Origin: Exophiala sp. HKRS030
Taxonomy: Eukaryota; Ascomycota; Eurotiomycetes; Chaetothyriales; Herpotrichiellaceae
Assembly: GCA_023897205.1 (NCBI GenBank)
Contig: JAHWDD010000003.1
Location: forward strand, 1,615,665-1,679,664
Direction: 5' to 3'
Length of the DNA stretch: 64,000 nucleotides
Shown: one piece after another, positions 1 to 11,346 of the stretch
Layout of the letters: the number at the start of each line of letters is the position of its first letter
Position numbering within the stretch: the stretch's first letter is position 1
Program-made: the position numbers and the translations under genes
Notes under the pieces: generated by a model
What the model saw: the letters and a program-made list of their open reading frames with translations, nothing else
Database searches by the model: none
What the model was told of the DNA's origin: nothing

Positions 1-38
1 TGCAAGGATCGTGCGCAAACACATAGCGATGCACATAC

Positions 39-1295
39 CTCTGCTAATTTCATCGTCCAAGCCTTCACATCCCATTCACGTTGCGGGACACCGCGAACAT
101 CATCGTCGATGAACAAGCCCTCAGTAGTAATGCGAAGGATGAGCCCATCAGTGACATTGCCTTGTCCCGATACGAGTTGTGAGATTGGGGTCCGCATGAA
201 AGCGTTGTTGAAAGAAAAGACTCCCTTAATAATGATCTTGTCGGGGTCCTTTGTTGAATATGGCCCTCGTGCCGATGCTGGAGGAGTAGTCTTTGCGGTA
301 CTTTCTGATGGTGCATAGGATGATTCCGAGTACATTGATGCAGCTGAGTTGGCCTTGTATGGTCTTCTCGGCCGATCATATGGGCGAAACGAATATGCAT
401 CGTCTTCGCGCTCTGTCCTTGCCGATGGCATCGGAGGCCGTTTCGCTGCAGCTTCTGCCGCTTTTCGTGCGTTTTCCTTCTCTGCAGCTTCAACGGCCGC
501 TTTGGCAGCGGCATCCTTCTCCTTCTGTTGGCGTTCTCGATCTTCACGTTCTTTTTTCTCCCTACGTTCACGTTCGAGTCTTTCGAGGGTATCTTTTTCT
601 CTTTGCTTCTGTCGCTCCTTTTCGAGCTCTTCTCTCCTCCTCTTTAAGTCCTCTGCACGCTTCCGCTCTTCTTCTCGTTTCCTCGTTTCCTCTCTCGCCT
701 TCTCCCAGCTGGACTTGGCACCTGTTGTGTTCGCCTTTGTGTTGGCCTGAGGGGTTGGTCTCTGCCATGACGACTGTGGTGGAGGAGCATTCGCTCCATG
801 GTTTGGCGGCGGTGGAGGAGGAGACTGTGCACTCGGTTGAGGTCCTGGTTGTGCGTGAGCATAGCCCCTAGTATTATTGAAACCTGTGTAGCCTGGCCCT
901 GCAGAACCTCCAGGGCCTGAGGACGTACTTGGTCCGCTAGAAGAGGCCGGCTGCGCCCACTCGCTCTGTGTTTTGCCAAATGCCCACGCAACCACTGCCA
1001 CACCACATATGAGCATGAACACACCACCACCGCCACTGTTGATGGTAGTGAAAAGCCATTCTTTGACGACCGGCACTGCAGTTGTGTAGATGAAGAACGT
1101 CGCAGCCGTGCAGAAGACCCCAGCCAGGAAGCTGTTCCGTTGGGTTTGCAACGAGGGTAGGTAGAGGAACCCGGAGCCCGACGAATGCGGAGGAATGACA
1201 AAGATGTCATACCTGCCATCAGGAAGACCCCCCGACCTGCCACCGCCTTGAGGGTTGGAGCCATGCGGCGGCGGCGGAGGTGGAGGAGGCTCCAT
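39..1295 (-). CDS. Conserved membrane/coiled-coil protein, partial (3' part outside window)
   Basis: An open frame of 419 codons runs from ATG 1295 to a splice donor (AG|GTATGT) at 38/39, where the window ends. It has no stop here, so it is easily overlooked. The start is a run of 8 Pro (residues 3-10), followed by a Gly-rich stretch. Two hydrophobic segments lie near residues 56-77 and 92-108. A Pro/Ser/Gly linker comes next, then a long Lys/Glu/Arg-rich coiled coil around residues 200-285. The last part (from about residue 355) is a folded-looking segment (KDPDKIIIKGVFSF). The layout suggests a membrane-anchored protein with a cytoplasmic coiled coil. I do not recognise the family and assign no function. 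The overlapping frames at 65-571 and 644-1369 are out of frame with this clearly biased composition. Confidence 0.75.
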
Positions 1296-3048
1296 GAGAG
1301 CAAAGCCCTCGGGAAAGAGGTGTGTGTTCTATTATGTCCGTAAACAAGTGTGTAGAAAGTGTCGACCAAGAGTTGGAGCCTTCTTCTTCATATTAAGATC
1401 GACTGCGCCCTGAGCAGTATTGGGGACGTGAGAGTGAGTCCGAGCTTTGGTTGGAAATCGTGAAGCACCGCAGCGTAGAAGATGGTAGGTAGATATTATG
1501 TACCGACGAGACTATGTTGCATGAATCGATTGTGACGTTGGTGTTTGGAGAGGGTGCAAAGGTATGGACAGTTTGCGGCAGAGTTTTTCCAGGAGCACGA
1601 AGAATGCAATCAACCGGGGGGGGGTGTTGGCGAGTGTATGGTATGGTGACGATGGCTGTACTGTATGTGTTCAAGGGAGGCAAGCAGGACAGGGCCAGTT
1701 GTTTGGGCTGGCGCTAGGCGGGCACGAACAAAAAGTCAGGCCGACGAAAGGCTCAGGGCCATCTTCCGGGGAACCAGGATGGTGGAAAGAGCAAGACCCA
1801 GTCGGACTGTGTGATGGTTCAGTTCACACTCCGTACGGCTATGATGAGACTGGCCAGAAAATATCCGGGAAAAAGAGACAGTGGGAAGCGAATGAAGACT
1901 TATCAAGATGATCTTGATTTCATTATCACCTCACTCCCAGGCAGGATTAAAGGAGCAAAAATTTCAGATCCCATCACCCATGATACCCGATAAATATATT
2001 CACTCTTGAACATTCTACGAGTACAGTGAACGGTCTGGAGCCATGGACTTGCAGCTGCAAAACAATGCTACTCATATCCAATGGTGTGGAAAGACTGCAG
2101 GAGGATGATGCCGCCGACTGCAGCGTATTAATCATAGGCGAGCAAATCATGTTTGGAGCCAATGACTTCACGTTGCTGATAGGCAGAAGTCATTCAGAAA
2201 ACAACGCGCTTGGGGAGTTCGAGGCCTGTTCATGCAGAAACGAAGGACACCGGTCGAGGATGATGATGCATTAGATGTGACCACGTCGACAGCACCAAGC
2301 GAGCGGTGAGAGGATGTGATGAATCCTGCGGGCGTGGTGATACTCGGATGCGATTGTGCGATGCTGGGGTTGTTAGTGTGTAAACAACACGAACCTTGGA
2401 CGTTGCTTCGGTAACAAGCGCAGGTTCAGTGAAGAAACGGCGCTAGAACTCACGCCTACAATAGTAATCCGGCTTCTAGCTGACGGGGTTGTTACTCTAG
2501 GCTAAGAATGAGCCCGGTAGAGCGCTAGCAGATCACAACGGCCGTTCTACTCCCTATTATTTGTACTCTAGGCATCCGGAAGCCTCCTAGTCACTACTCT
2601 AGGCACCTGGCGAATTTGCAACTCTTGCCGCGTGGCTCCCAAACAAGCCACTTCTTCAGGATCCATGGGCCGATGTTTCCAACGGCACTGAAAGGTTCGC
2701 GCCGATGCAGGATGAGATCATTATTTTTAATGCCCTGGCAGCAGCAGTGTACGAAGTACAGGTGCACGGCTTCATAGAGCTCAACGCAGTGTGTATCTGG
2801 GCCTTCGTCAGATACAGTCGTAGATTGTGCTACTCTGTACTGTCACAATGATCCCCCGGTCCGAGAGAAAAGGAGGGAGCCCACCGTTCCACCAAATGCA
2901 TGCTGGGTTGTGTCTGGTGTGGTAGCACAAATCAAACACCTTGTATCCACCAACTCGAATGAACGCCTCGCATCCAATGAAACCAGGGCGACTCCCACAG
3001 CTACCACACCAGATGTTCAATCCCACCCAGTCCCAAGTCAGAAAGTGA
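1296..3048. other. Intergenic, no gene seen
   Basis: 1.75 kb between a gene 5' end (left) and the 3' end of the MFS gene (right). Only short frames without coding character occur. A 9-bp motif ACTCTAGGC appears three times within about 110 bp (2494, 2565, 2596). No tRNA or transposon ends were seen. Confidence 0.6.
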
Positions 3049-4679
3049 TCAGAAAGTGATTTGAAACCTATGACGGATGCGTTCCCCATAATAATAGAAC
3101 AACAACGGACTAGGTGCGATAAGAACCGCAACGAAGCCGAAGCAGCTGATCCCGAGGCCATATCCCAGCTTCTGAAATAACAAGGGGGCTATTAAAGGGG
3201 TCACCCCTCCCAACAGACTCCTAAACACCGATCCGCCGGCGATCGCAGATGCAGCGTATTTCGAGAATGAATCAATGTAGTAGTTTTGAACTGCGTTGAA
3301 CACAACCACTTGGCCAATACCATAGAAGTAGGCGGCGATGACACTGGCAATCCAGTGAACGCGAAACTCCACCAGCCATGCAAAGGCAAATATGCTGACA
3401 GGGATCAATACACTGCCGATATTGGCGAGCGGCAGGCGAAATTCCGGCAACGCCTGGCCATCATTCCTTTTTGTCAGTGTGTTGAACACAGTGTCTATTC
3501 GAGGGACCAGAAACCAGACGGACGTCAGGAAGCCAAGGCCAGGCCCCAGATACAAAAGTCCAATTTGCTCCGAGTTGAAGTTGTACGGCGGCTGTGAGAA
3601 GATACTCTGCATGTTGGTGTATATGCTATATGTCGTGCCAAAAATGAGAGCTTGGTACAGGCTCATGACCAACACGATTGGTTGAACGAATATCACAAAC
3701 GGTCTTTTCAGGCTGCTGCGAAGTTTCAACCACAACGGCCGCTCGTCCTCGCCGTCGAAATGAAATTTGATGTCTCGATCATTGTCATTCTGCAGGCTGA
3801 CTTTTCGCCGGCTGAGGAGCACCGGCACATATGTCTCTCGAAGGAACAAATATCCTACAGCGGTATTCAATCCACAAACAATGGTGAGGATCTGGGTATT
3901 GTTAGTCTGGTTTCGTTTGTATTCGACGACAGCTTACCCAGTATATCCATCTCCAGCCAAGTCGACTGACAATGAGGCCTCCAAAGAGAGGCCCTATGGT
4001 TGGTCCTGGAACAATCTTAGTCAACTCGCCGCAGTTTTACCTCGTTCTATCATGGACATTTACCGAGCAGTGGTCCTAGCAGGTACCATCCGAATACACC
4101 TGCTCTTTCTGACGGGTCGTACATGTCTGAGAGTGTCCCGCCTCCATTGGCGAGGCCGACGCCTGTCCTTGGTGAGTATCTGATTGATCTTGGAATCTGG
4201 TCTTGGAGACACTCACTCCCAAAAAAGCCAGAAATAGTGCGTAGACTAATAAGTGTGGCGATATTAGGGCTAAAGGCAGAAGCGAGTTGAAGCAGCGTAA
4301 ATATCGAAAATCCCCAGAGGTACAGCCTGCGCCGCCCAAATGTCTCCGAGAAGGGCGCCAACATCAAGGGACCAAATCCCAGCATGATGACGAAGCCAGT
4401 TGTTGTGGCGATCACACTTTGCTCGTCGGTGTTCAGATCTTCAGCAATCTGGGAGATGCCAGGAGTAAACATCGAGCTTGCCAACGGACTCAAGATGGCC
4501 ATCAGAGCAATGATTCCCACGTTGACGAGTTTCCTGCGCTTCGTCCAGGCTTTCGGATTTTCTTCATCGTCGTCGTCGAACTGTACTCGTCGCGTTTCTT
4601 GACTGAATCGACTGCCCCCGTCGCCATCCGCATCAGAGTGCAGTAAGGGCCTTTCCTCATCTCTCTGACTAGCCATCAT
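3049..4679 (-). CDS. MFS transporter, drug:H+ antiporter-like (DHA1 type)
   Basis: Four exons (4679-4217, 4162-4064, 4005-3938, 3891-3049) give 490 aa, with introns of 54, 58 and 46 bp and canonical GT-AG ends. The start is the ATG pair at 4679/4676, followed by an acidic, charged N-terminus. The first helix region precedes SSMFTPGISQIAEDL. The motif-A-type loop is APFSETFGRRRLYLWG. GWYLLGPLLGPTIGPLFGG spans the exon 2/3 junction and is typical of 12-helix multidrug-type MFS proteins. The second half opens with PFVIFVQPIVLVMSLYQA. It is predicted to sit in the plasma membrane and export small molecules; the substrate is not readable from sequence. It is divergent from the Zn2Cys6 regulator at 5313, which may control it. 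Confidence 0.85.
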
Positions 4680-5312
4680 GTCAAGATGGCATACCAGGGA
4701 AAGAATCCATGAGCAGAGAGGAAGCAAATGAAGTGCTGTAGAAGGGTTGTGACGCCCATGACGCTGGTGACGCTTAGATTTTGAGACAATATTCCGTACT
4801 CACGTGGCGACAATAAGTCCCTGGAAGACTCCCTGATTTAGGCAGTTATTGTAGGCAGTGATAAGTAGTCATGGCGACTCCCAGGCACAACGAGGGGCAC
4901 TGCGACGGGAGCTGCTTCCGCCCATAAGTCTGGCCTTGGTGGCTCCCGCATGCCATGCACTATTCGCCCTTCGTATCTAAGTCGGCGCAGTCTTCTCCAC
5001 TGAACCAAAACCCTGTGCTTCTTGACTTCCCCAATTGAAACTTCGCTTATCGAGCGAGGAGGCCCACGGGCTAGTGAGACTTACTTGGCTCACTGACTAC
5101 AGTACAAGTACAGAACCAGCAACATGTCAAGCCGGGCCCTTCTCGCATCCTCCTGGCGTTTAGGGTCTATATGGTGCAGCCTCTGCCAATTCCTTACCAT
5201 CTATCTTGTCTCCTCCCATTATCGACACCTGTTTGACACCACTTGTCAAAAAGGACCTTGCTATCAATCTTCACCACGATGCTTGTTGTCCATGGCCCGT
5301 CAATAAGTACAG
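4680..5312. promoter_or_regulatory. Shared divergent promoter region
   Basis: 633 bp separate the starts of the MFS transporter (leftward) and the Zn2Cys6 regulator (rightward), so both promoters must lie here. I see no coding sequence and could not pick a convincing CGG-triplet operator by eye. Confidence 0.5.
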
Positions 5313-7013
5313 ATGGGGCGTCGACGGAGACCAGATCAACTACCACCAAAGCCACGGACACGTGCAGGATGTCTGACCTGCAGAGCACGTAAAGTCAAAT
5401 GTGATGAGACTCGACCTCAGTGTCGGCGTTGTCAAATCGCTAGTCGGCGGTGCGACTTTGGCATCGAGATCAAGTGGGAGGAGGACTTCGTCTCGCGAGG
5501 GCTGGCTTTTGGAAGAGAAGGCATATGGTCCAAAACAGGCACTCTGCCTCGCACACCTCCGGATCCCGCAGAATGGTCTACGATTCCGGAGATCGAATCT
5601 CATCACTTCCTCAACTATTTTACCAAAACGTTCGAGGAGCCGTTGAGACTGGAATCTCAGACATCGCCTCTAAAATTGCAATCGTCAGCCTACGAGGATG
5701 CCGAGTTACACCGCCTCGCTTCACGCCTGAATGAGAGTCTCGAGGACGATATGAACCTTTCATCTTCTCGTTTTCAGAAGAATGCCCTCATTACTTCTCG
5801 CTCCGTTCCTCTCATACCACACATGGTGGACGGCGATCATTCTATGCTTCTCGATTATTACATCCAGAAACTCTGCCCGCTCACCACTCCCAGCAAACTA
5901 TCCCAGTCGCCTTTTGCTTCCCTGATCCTTCCTTTTACTCTGATGAACTCCAGCACTGGAATTCTGTCAATTCTTGCGTTGTCGGCATGCCACAGAGCGA
6001 AAAGCGAGCCGGCCTGGAAAGTTCCGGCAATGAAGTTGAAGTCGCAGGTCTTGCGCGTTCTCCAGGATCGCTTCAGCATCGAGGGCGCTGATAAAGTCGC
6101 CTCAAGCTCGGACACCCTGGTGACAATGGTCATCCTCTGCCTTTACGAGATCATACAAGATTGCGACTCGAGCTGGGTCATCCACCTCAAGGGTGCTCAC
6201 GACATGGTTCGATTCCGGAAGGAACTGCAGAAAGTTCCTGGCGCTGACGTCGAGGTGAACGACTTGACTGCATTTGCCGAGAGATTTTTCGCGTTCCACG
6301 ATGTCATAGGGCGCACGGCGTGCGGACAGGTGCCATTATTTGGGCGAGATTACTGGAACTTTGGCGAGACTATCGTTGATGTCTGGATGGGATGTTCTCC
6401 CGAACTGGTGGCTCTTCTTTGCACCATTACTGAGCTTAGCAGAGCTGCCTATGCCGATCCTTCCATTTCCATCACCGACTCTTTCGTGAACGCCTGTGCC
6501 GTCACGAGATTCAAACTGGAAAGCCTTGAACAGATCGTGGAGAATGATCAGGATGAATTTCTGGTCATCTCCGCGGAAATAAAGCGACTCGCTGCTCTCC
6601 TGTTTTTGAACTGCGCTCTATACAATACCCTCCCTACAACACCGCTAGTTGTCAAACTCGTCGAACAAATCATGCGTCTGGTTTCCGATTTCGTAGACCG
6701 AGGTTTTGTGACGGGGCTGACGTGGCCTGTCTTTGTCGCAGCGGTCGAGCTGAATCCCTACAACGACGAGCTTTGGCTCGACGAGGCAACAGGAACGCCA
6801 ATACACGGCAGACGACTGGTGTTAAAGGTTTTACAGGCCATGGAGACATCGACCGTTTCGAATATTGACCGGATGCGGACTATAATCAGTCAAGTATGGC
6901 AAGCACGAGATTTGGAAGAAGACGCTTTTCCGGAGGCGCCAAACAACCACTGGTCAAGAAACGATTGGGAAAGGTATGTGGCCCCGATCAGTGAAAATAT
7001 CAATCTAGTTTAA
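5313..7013 (+). CDS. Zn2Cys6 transcription factor
   Basis: Intronless, 566 aa. The binuclear zinc cluster is at residues 20-47, with Cys 20, 23, 30, 37, 40 and 47 (C-x2-C-x6-C-x6-C-x2-C-x6-C), preceded by a basic Arg/Pro-rich tail. The remaining roughly 500 residues are a helical fungal regulator domain of the Fungal_trans_2 kind (HPLKGAHDMV-type segment: VIHLKGAHDMVRF). It is expected to bind DNA in the nucleus. The divergent MFS gene is the natural candidate target, in the manner of many fungal pathway- or efflux-specific regulators, but this is inferred from position only. Confidence 0.88.
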   Translation: MGRRRRPDQLPPKPRTRAGCLTCRARKVKCDETRPQCRRCQIASRRCDFGIEIKWEEDFVSRGLAFGREGIWSKTGTLPRTPPDPAEWSTIPEIESHHFLNYFTKTFEEPLRLESQTSPLKLQSSAYEDAELHRLASRLNESLEDDMNLSSSRFQKNALITSRSVPLIPHMVDGDHSMLLDYYIQKLCPLTTPSKLSQSPFASLILPFTLMNSSTGILSILALSACHRAKSEPAWKVPAMKLKSQVLRVLQDRFSIEGADKVASSSDTLVTMVILCLYEIIQDCDSSWVIHLKGAHDMVRFRKELQKVPGADVEVNDLTAFAERFFAFHDVIGRTACGQVPLFGRDYWNFGETIVDVWMGCSPELVALLCTITELSRAAYADPSISITDSFVNACAVTRFKLESLEQIVENDQDEFLVISAEIKRLAALLFLNCALYNTLPTTPLVVKLVEQIMRLVSDFVDRGFVTGLTWPVFVAAVELNPYNDELWLDEATGTPIHGRRLVLKVLQAMETSTVSNIDRMRTIISQVWQARDLEEDAFPEAPNNHWSRNDWERYVAPISENINLV

Positions 7014-7087
7014 GAAAGGGTATGAGGACCATTTCTACATGGATCGAATGAGCCAATTAAGCATGAACAGCGAAAGTTCTCAATTGT

Positions 7088-8214
7088 CTATTTAACATGG
7101 TCATATGTTCTCTCGAAGAAGGCGATCTGCTCCTTCGCCCATTCTGCAAACTGTTGCGGCTCGACGACAACCTCTGAGTAATCCTTCTTGTTCTCGTGCT
7201 TCTGGTGAAGCTGTTTTGCTTTTTCAAGGCATCTGGCGGCCAAGACTTCAAGTCGGTATGTGGTCCATTGATAATACATTTCCGGCTTGTATGAGACGTC
7301 ACGGGTGTGAGAAATCTTGGAGTCATCATACAGCAAGGGATCGGCTGGCCACCAGGAGCAAACCATGGTTATACGCTCTTCGGCACCAATGGCACGAACT
7401 GCCTTGTGCTTGACCACGTTTCCGTGCAAAAGAACTCCATATCCCTGTTGAAGATTTGTTAGGAATTGTACTCTCGCTTACGATCATGTAACATGGGACC
7501 TACCACGTCGGGTTTTGCAGCCTTAATAATGGATCCGTCGCCACAGAGGCATGCTGTCTCGCCTCCCTTTCCTTGAGGAAGTGACAGAGACACGACTAGT
7601 GACCACGGGTACATGTCGTTATGCCACTCAATGACGTCCGTATCTTTATCCTGGATGATGTCCTCCTCTTGGACATCCTCACCAGGGGCCTTTGGCTCCA
7701 ATGGTTCGGGTGTCAACTTCTTGAGACCTTCAAGGCCATCAGGTCCAAGTTGGACATTTGTATGCCCAATTTCTTGTTGGATGTTTATTTTGACTGGAAG
7801 TCCAACAACCTGTGACACGGCCTTGATCGTCTCCGGGTGTGTCCACGCTTCATATACGAATGGTGCGTACTGGGGAGCAGCACCTCGTATCTGCACCGAG
7901 CCTGGCCTGGTGTACGTCATGCAGTTTTTGATGGTACGTTCGCTCAAAAGCTCCCGCCGCATCTCGACAATGGCCTCGGGAGAGAAAAGTGGAAATGGAT
8001 CTGTGGCAGCCACCTTACCAACAGCCTGTTTGGTTTCGTATTTGAGGTCCTCTAAAGTGTAAGTCTTGTCGGGCATCTGGAAGCGCAGGTGCTTCTTGGG
8101 GTCGAACCGAACTCGCTCTTGTTGTCCTCCATCAGCCTTTAGCGACAGACGAGGAGCCCCTTGCTCCTGAACTGGATATTGGAAGTGATCAGAGGTGGAA
8201 GTTTGAGATGCCAT
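7088..8214 (-). CDS. 2-oxoglutarate/Fe(II) dioxygenase-like protein
   Basis: Two exons (8214-7504, 7444-7088) joined across a 59-bp intron give 355 aa. The joint reads PDV|GYGVLLHGN. The jelly-roll iron ligands look present: H-x-D in EWHNDMYPWSLVVSLS, and a distal His with a following Arg in VKHKAVRAIGAEERITMV, which would bind 2-oxoglutarate. This is the phytanoyl-CoA-dioxygenase-like arrangement rather than that of isopenicillin N synthase. The substrate is unknown. It lies beside an SDR, an acyltransferase-like Ntn hydrolase and a transporter, so a role in a small accessory pathway is possible. Confidence 0.75.
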
Positions 8215-9190
8215 GTTTAAAGTCTCTAGCAGCGTACAAAGATCAAACAGGGGAAAGATGGACGAACTGTTATTGAGTTGCTAAGCTGGAGATACAGGAA
8301 AGGCACCGTTTCTTATCTTTATCTTCTCATGAAATAAAGGCTTGGACAAAGCGATTTCGTGTTGCCTATCATGTGGCTGCCAGATGGTGTGGAAGGTCCT
8401 GACGAGCTTCCACGCATAACTCTGCAGCCACTCGTTCAGCGTTCTGGATCCAATATTCTTTTTGTCTCCATCGGCTGGACTTTGTCCTGAGTGTACTGTA
8501 CTGTTCTCGGCAGCAGGAGTCCAAGATTTGGAACTATGCACACTGGCAGATCGTCCAAACCAAAGCGGCTGCATGCTCCACGACAGAGGTGACACAGTGA
8601 CGGTGATGAGCCACTCTAGCGCCTCTCCGGGGATTCAGGAGAAGTCTCCATCTAGATGGCCCCAATACAGCCACGGAGTGCCGGGGATGCCCGCTCAAAT
8701 ACCGCACCATGAAGCTCGGTTGGACCTGTCGCGCTATGCAGAACGACCTAGGATGAGAATTTTGAACATTTGATGCAAAAGGTTGCTTGATCATTGGCCA
8801 GACGCAGTAATAGGTCTACTGTATGCCGTCCAAATTTTAGCTCCAGATGAAAGTGGAGCTGCTCGGCTGGACCATACTCCCCCTTTGTTGATTACTAGAT
8901 CCTTCTAACGTTCGAATACAGACAAGCTATGTGCTGTGATAGATGGAGCACCTCTACTGCATCGGGACTGAGGCGATGTCAAAGCATTTACCGATGTGGG
9001 ACGTGTTATCTTGAACTACAACCAGCAGAGGAAGACACCTCCGACGGCAGGGAATATTTTGCACGAACTTATCAAGAATCTCGGCTAACCCAATACTCGT
9101 CCATCATGCTATTGGGTCGGTTCATTGAGAATCTGGAATAAGTAGCTGCACAGGATCATCTACCACCGAGCAGATCAGATTTCCAGCAAC
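8215..9190. other. Divergent intergenic region
   Basis: 976 bp between the start of the dioxygenase gene (minus) and the start of the SDR gene (plus). It contains only short non-coding-like frames. Presumed promoters of both genes. Confidence 0.5.
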
Positions 9191-10064
9191 ATGTCTAGCG
9201 CACCAGTGGTTATTGTTACGGGAGCCAGTGCGGGAATTGGTGCTGCCATCGTAGATAAGTTGTTGTTGGAGAAGGCGAAGGTGGTTCTCATTGATATCAC
9301 CGAAGAACCTCTGGAAAGGCGACAGAAGGAGTACGGCCATGAAAGAGTTCAGTACGTTGTTGGTGATGTCTCGACCAACCGAACCAACCACCTTGCCGTA
9401 AAGGCAGCTTTGGATGCCTGGGGCAAGGTCGATGCTTTGGCATTGAATGCTGGTGTCATGTCGCCCGTCAAGAGACTCTGCAATGTCGACTCAACGGAAT
9501 GGACTAGGATATTCAACATCAACGTCGTTTCTCAGGTTTCTATGGTAAGTTTCACGGATGAGACAAATTTGCTGAAAATTATACGCTGACACCTTACTCT
9601 GAAAGCTCGCTGAGGTTATTCCTCACCTGCGGAAGACAAAGGGTAGAGTCGTCTTCACCTCGTCTGATGCTGGAGAGAAGCCGAGTTTTGCAGCCTGGGG
9701 AGCTTACGGTGCCACTAAAGCTGCGGTGAACTACCTCATCAGGGTTCTGGCTTTAGAAGAGCCCGAGATCACGGCCGTGGGACTCTATCCTGGTGTCGTG
9801 AACACGCCACTGGTGCAAGGTATATTCAGAGGAGATTGTAAGTAACTAGGGTTTTGCGCGGTTCTTGGGCTGACTGGTTATCATGAAGACAATTCAGGCA
9901 TGAGCAAGCAAGAGCTACAGACCTACAAGGATATGGTACATCCCAGACTCGTCGAGGCTCAACAGCCAGGAAATGTTGTTGCTAACCTGGCATTGTCGGC
10001 ACCTCGTAATCTCAGTGGTTCGATCCTCTTCTGGGACGACGAGGTCTTCAAGCAGTATCGATAG
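9191..10064 (+). CDS. Short-chain dehydrogenase/reductase (IRC24/benzil-reductase-like)
   Basis: Three exons (9191-9544, 9606-9837, 9898-10064) encode 250 aa; introns are 61 and 60 bp. The Rossmann motif TGASAGIG is at residues 10-17. NAG is in LALNAGV. The catalytic Ser is about 138, with Tyr152-x3-Lys156 (YGATK). The C-terminal signature SGSILFWDDEVF resembles yeast Irc24/YIR035C-type carbonyl reductases. It is expected to be a cytosolic NADPH-dependent carbonyl reductase. It is convergent with the acyltransferase-like gene, the two stops being 61 bp apart. Confidence 0.85.
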
Positions 10065-10125
10065 ACAAGCCCTGAAAATGGAGCTCAACAAATAATATAT
10101 ATCTGACACGACATATGGAAAAGGT

Positions 10126-11346
10126 TTATACCCTGTGCTTTTGTTTTGGTCGAAGCAGAAAAATCTTCTCGGGGTCACTCGGTCTTCCCAACAGCACCCT
10201 GGCTTCAACTGTCGTCAGATTCATACTGATGCTGAACACACTTGCAGTATCACTTTCGCCCGTTTGAGCTCTGTTGATAGAGCATGGGTAATTGTCTTCG
10301 TCGCAAAGTAAAGCCTGAATCGACTCTTTAGTGACATCACCAGATATTTGCGTAGCCAGTTCCCGAATTCTAGCAACGCGACTCAGGCTGTCTTCGACCC
10401 ACAGCATCTCTGTCCCCGGGTGTTTCTCCAGCATATGATTACTGTGGAAGATTCGTCCCTCCGAATCTGGCTCGAGTTTGAGAATCGTTTGATGCGTTAC
10501 TTCCACCCCTATGCTGCCTGATGGATCGGCAATTAGCATATTGCAGGCGCTCGCGCATCCAGTGGCGTCGATCGCTTCAAGAGCGGAGCTGATCGAGGTA
10601 CATCCCAAGACGACACGCCACATGATGTGGATAGGAGTACGTGTGGGATCACTACCAGCACACCGTATCGCATTGACGCAAAGCCCTAGACCTGCTGAGT
10701 TGAGGCCTGTCGTTGAAAATCAGTACAACACGTCTTTGGCTGGCGGATTTATATCAACTACCTATCTTGCCAATCATGCCTGCCTCAGTGAGCATCTGGA
10801 TTGAAGGCTGTCCGACTTGATCGATTTTCAGAAGAACAAGATTCTCCTTCTGTTCTTTCATCCACTGGTCATCACTATTAGCAAGTCCGTCGAGAATTTC
10901 GTCCACTGCCTCGACTCACATCCCAGTTTTGTGCCACAAATGACGCCTTGCCAGTCTTCCATGATAGACTCGTACACCCGTCCAGCGCAGCACCAAAGAA
11001 CAGCTCCGATCTGACATTCAACGCTAGAATTTCATTGTACCCAAGGCCTGCACCTTTTGCGATCCCCTGCATCTCATTCTCAAGATGAGGGTATCGCTCG
11101 TGGATATGCGGTGTGAACTTATCAGCTTCATTGCACGCCGCCTGCCAGGTCAAGTTGCACTTTCGCAGGAATAGGTCTGTATAGAATGCGATGGTGCTCT
11201 GGATTTGAGGCTTTGCGTTTGTGCCATGTTCAAGACCGATCTGTATGTTGAGGCCATGGTGATTAGACTGAGGTCTGCAATCATAAGTCCGTTTTAAACA
11301 TATCACTGACCTCAAAAGAGCTCCCACTGCAATAGATTTCCAGCAT
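10126..11346 (-). CDS. Acyl-CoA:6-aminopenicillanic acid acyltransferase-like Ntn hydrolase
   Basis: Four exons (11346-11311, 11240-10920, 10864-10762, 10706-10126) encode 346 aa; the three introns (70, 55, 55 bp) match the intron number of penicillin gene penDE. The tiny first exon (12 codons) ends at SSFE and continues IGLEHGTNAKP. The autoproteolytic Gly-Cys pair is at about 100/101 in LDGCTSLSW, near the family's Gly102-Cys103, followed by FVAQNWDW. Family members process themselves and transfer acyl groups to or from amide nitrogen. The C-terminus ends KQKHRV with no peroxisomal PTS1, unlike penDE, so it resembles the cytosolic IAL-type paralogues. No isopenicillin N synthase or ACV synthetase is nearby, so penicillin synthesis is not implied. 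Confidence 0.85.

Noticed and set aside
644..1369. 241-codon minus-strand frame
   Set aside because: It overlaps the clearly biased frame of the gene at 39-1295 and has an Arg/Ser/Leu-rich shadow composition.
7088..11346. Beta-lactam (penicillin) cluster
   Set aside because: Only an acyltransferase-like protein is present. The nearby 2OG oxygenase lacks isopenicillin N synthase features, and there is no ACV synthetase.
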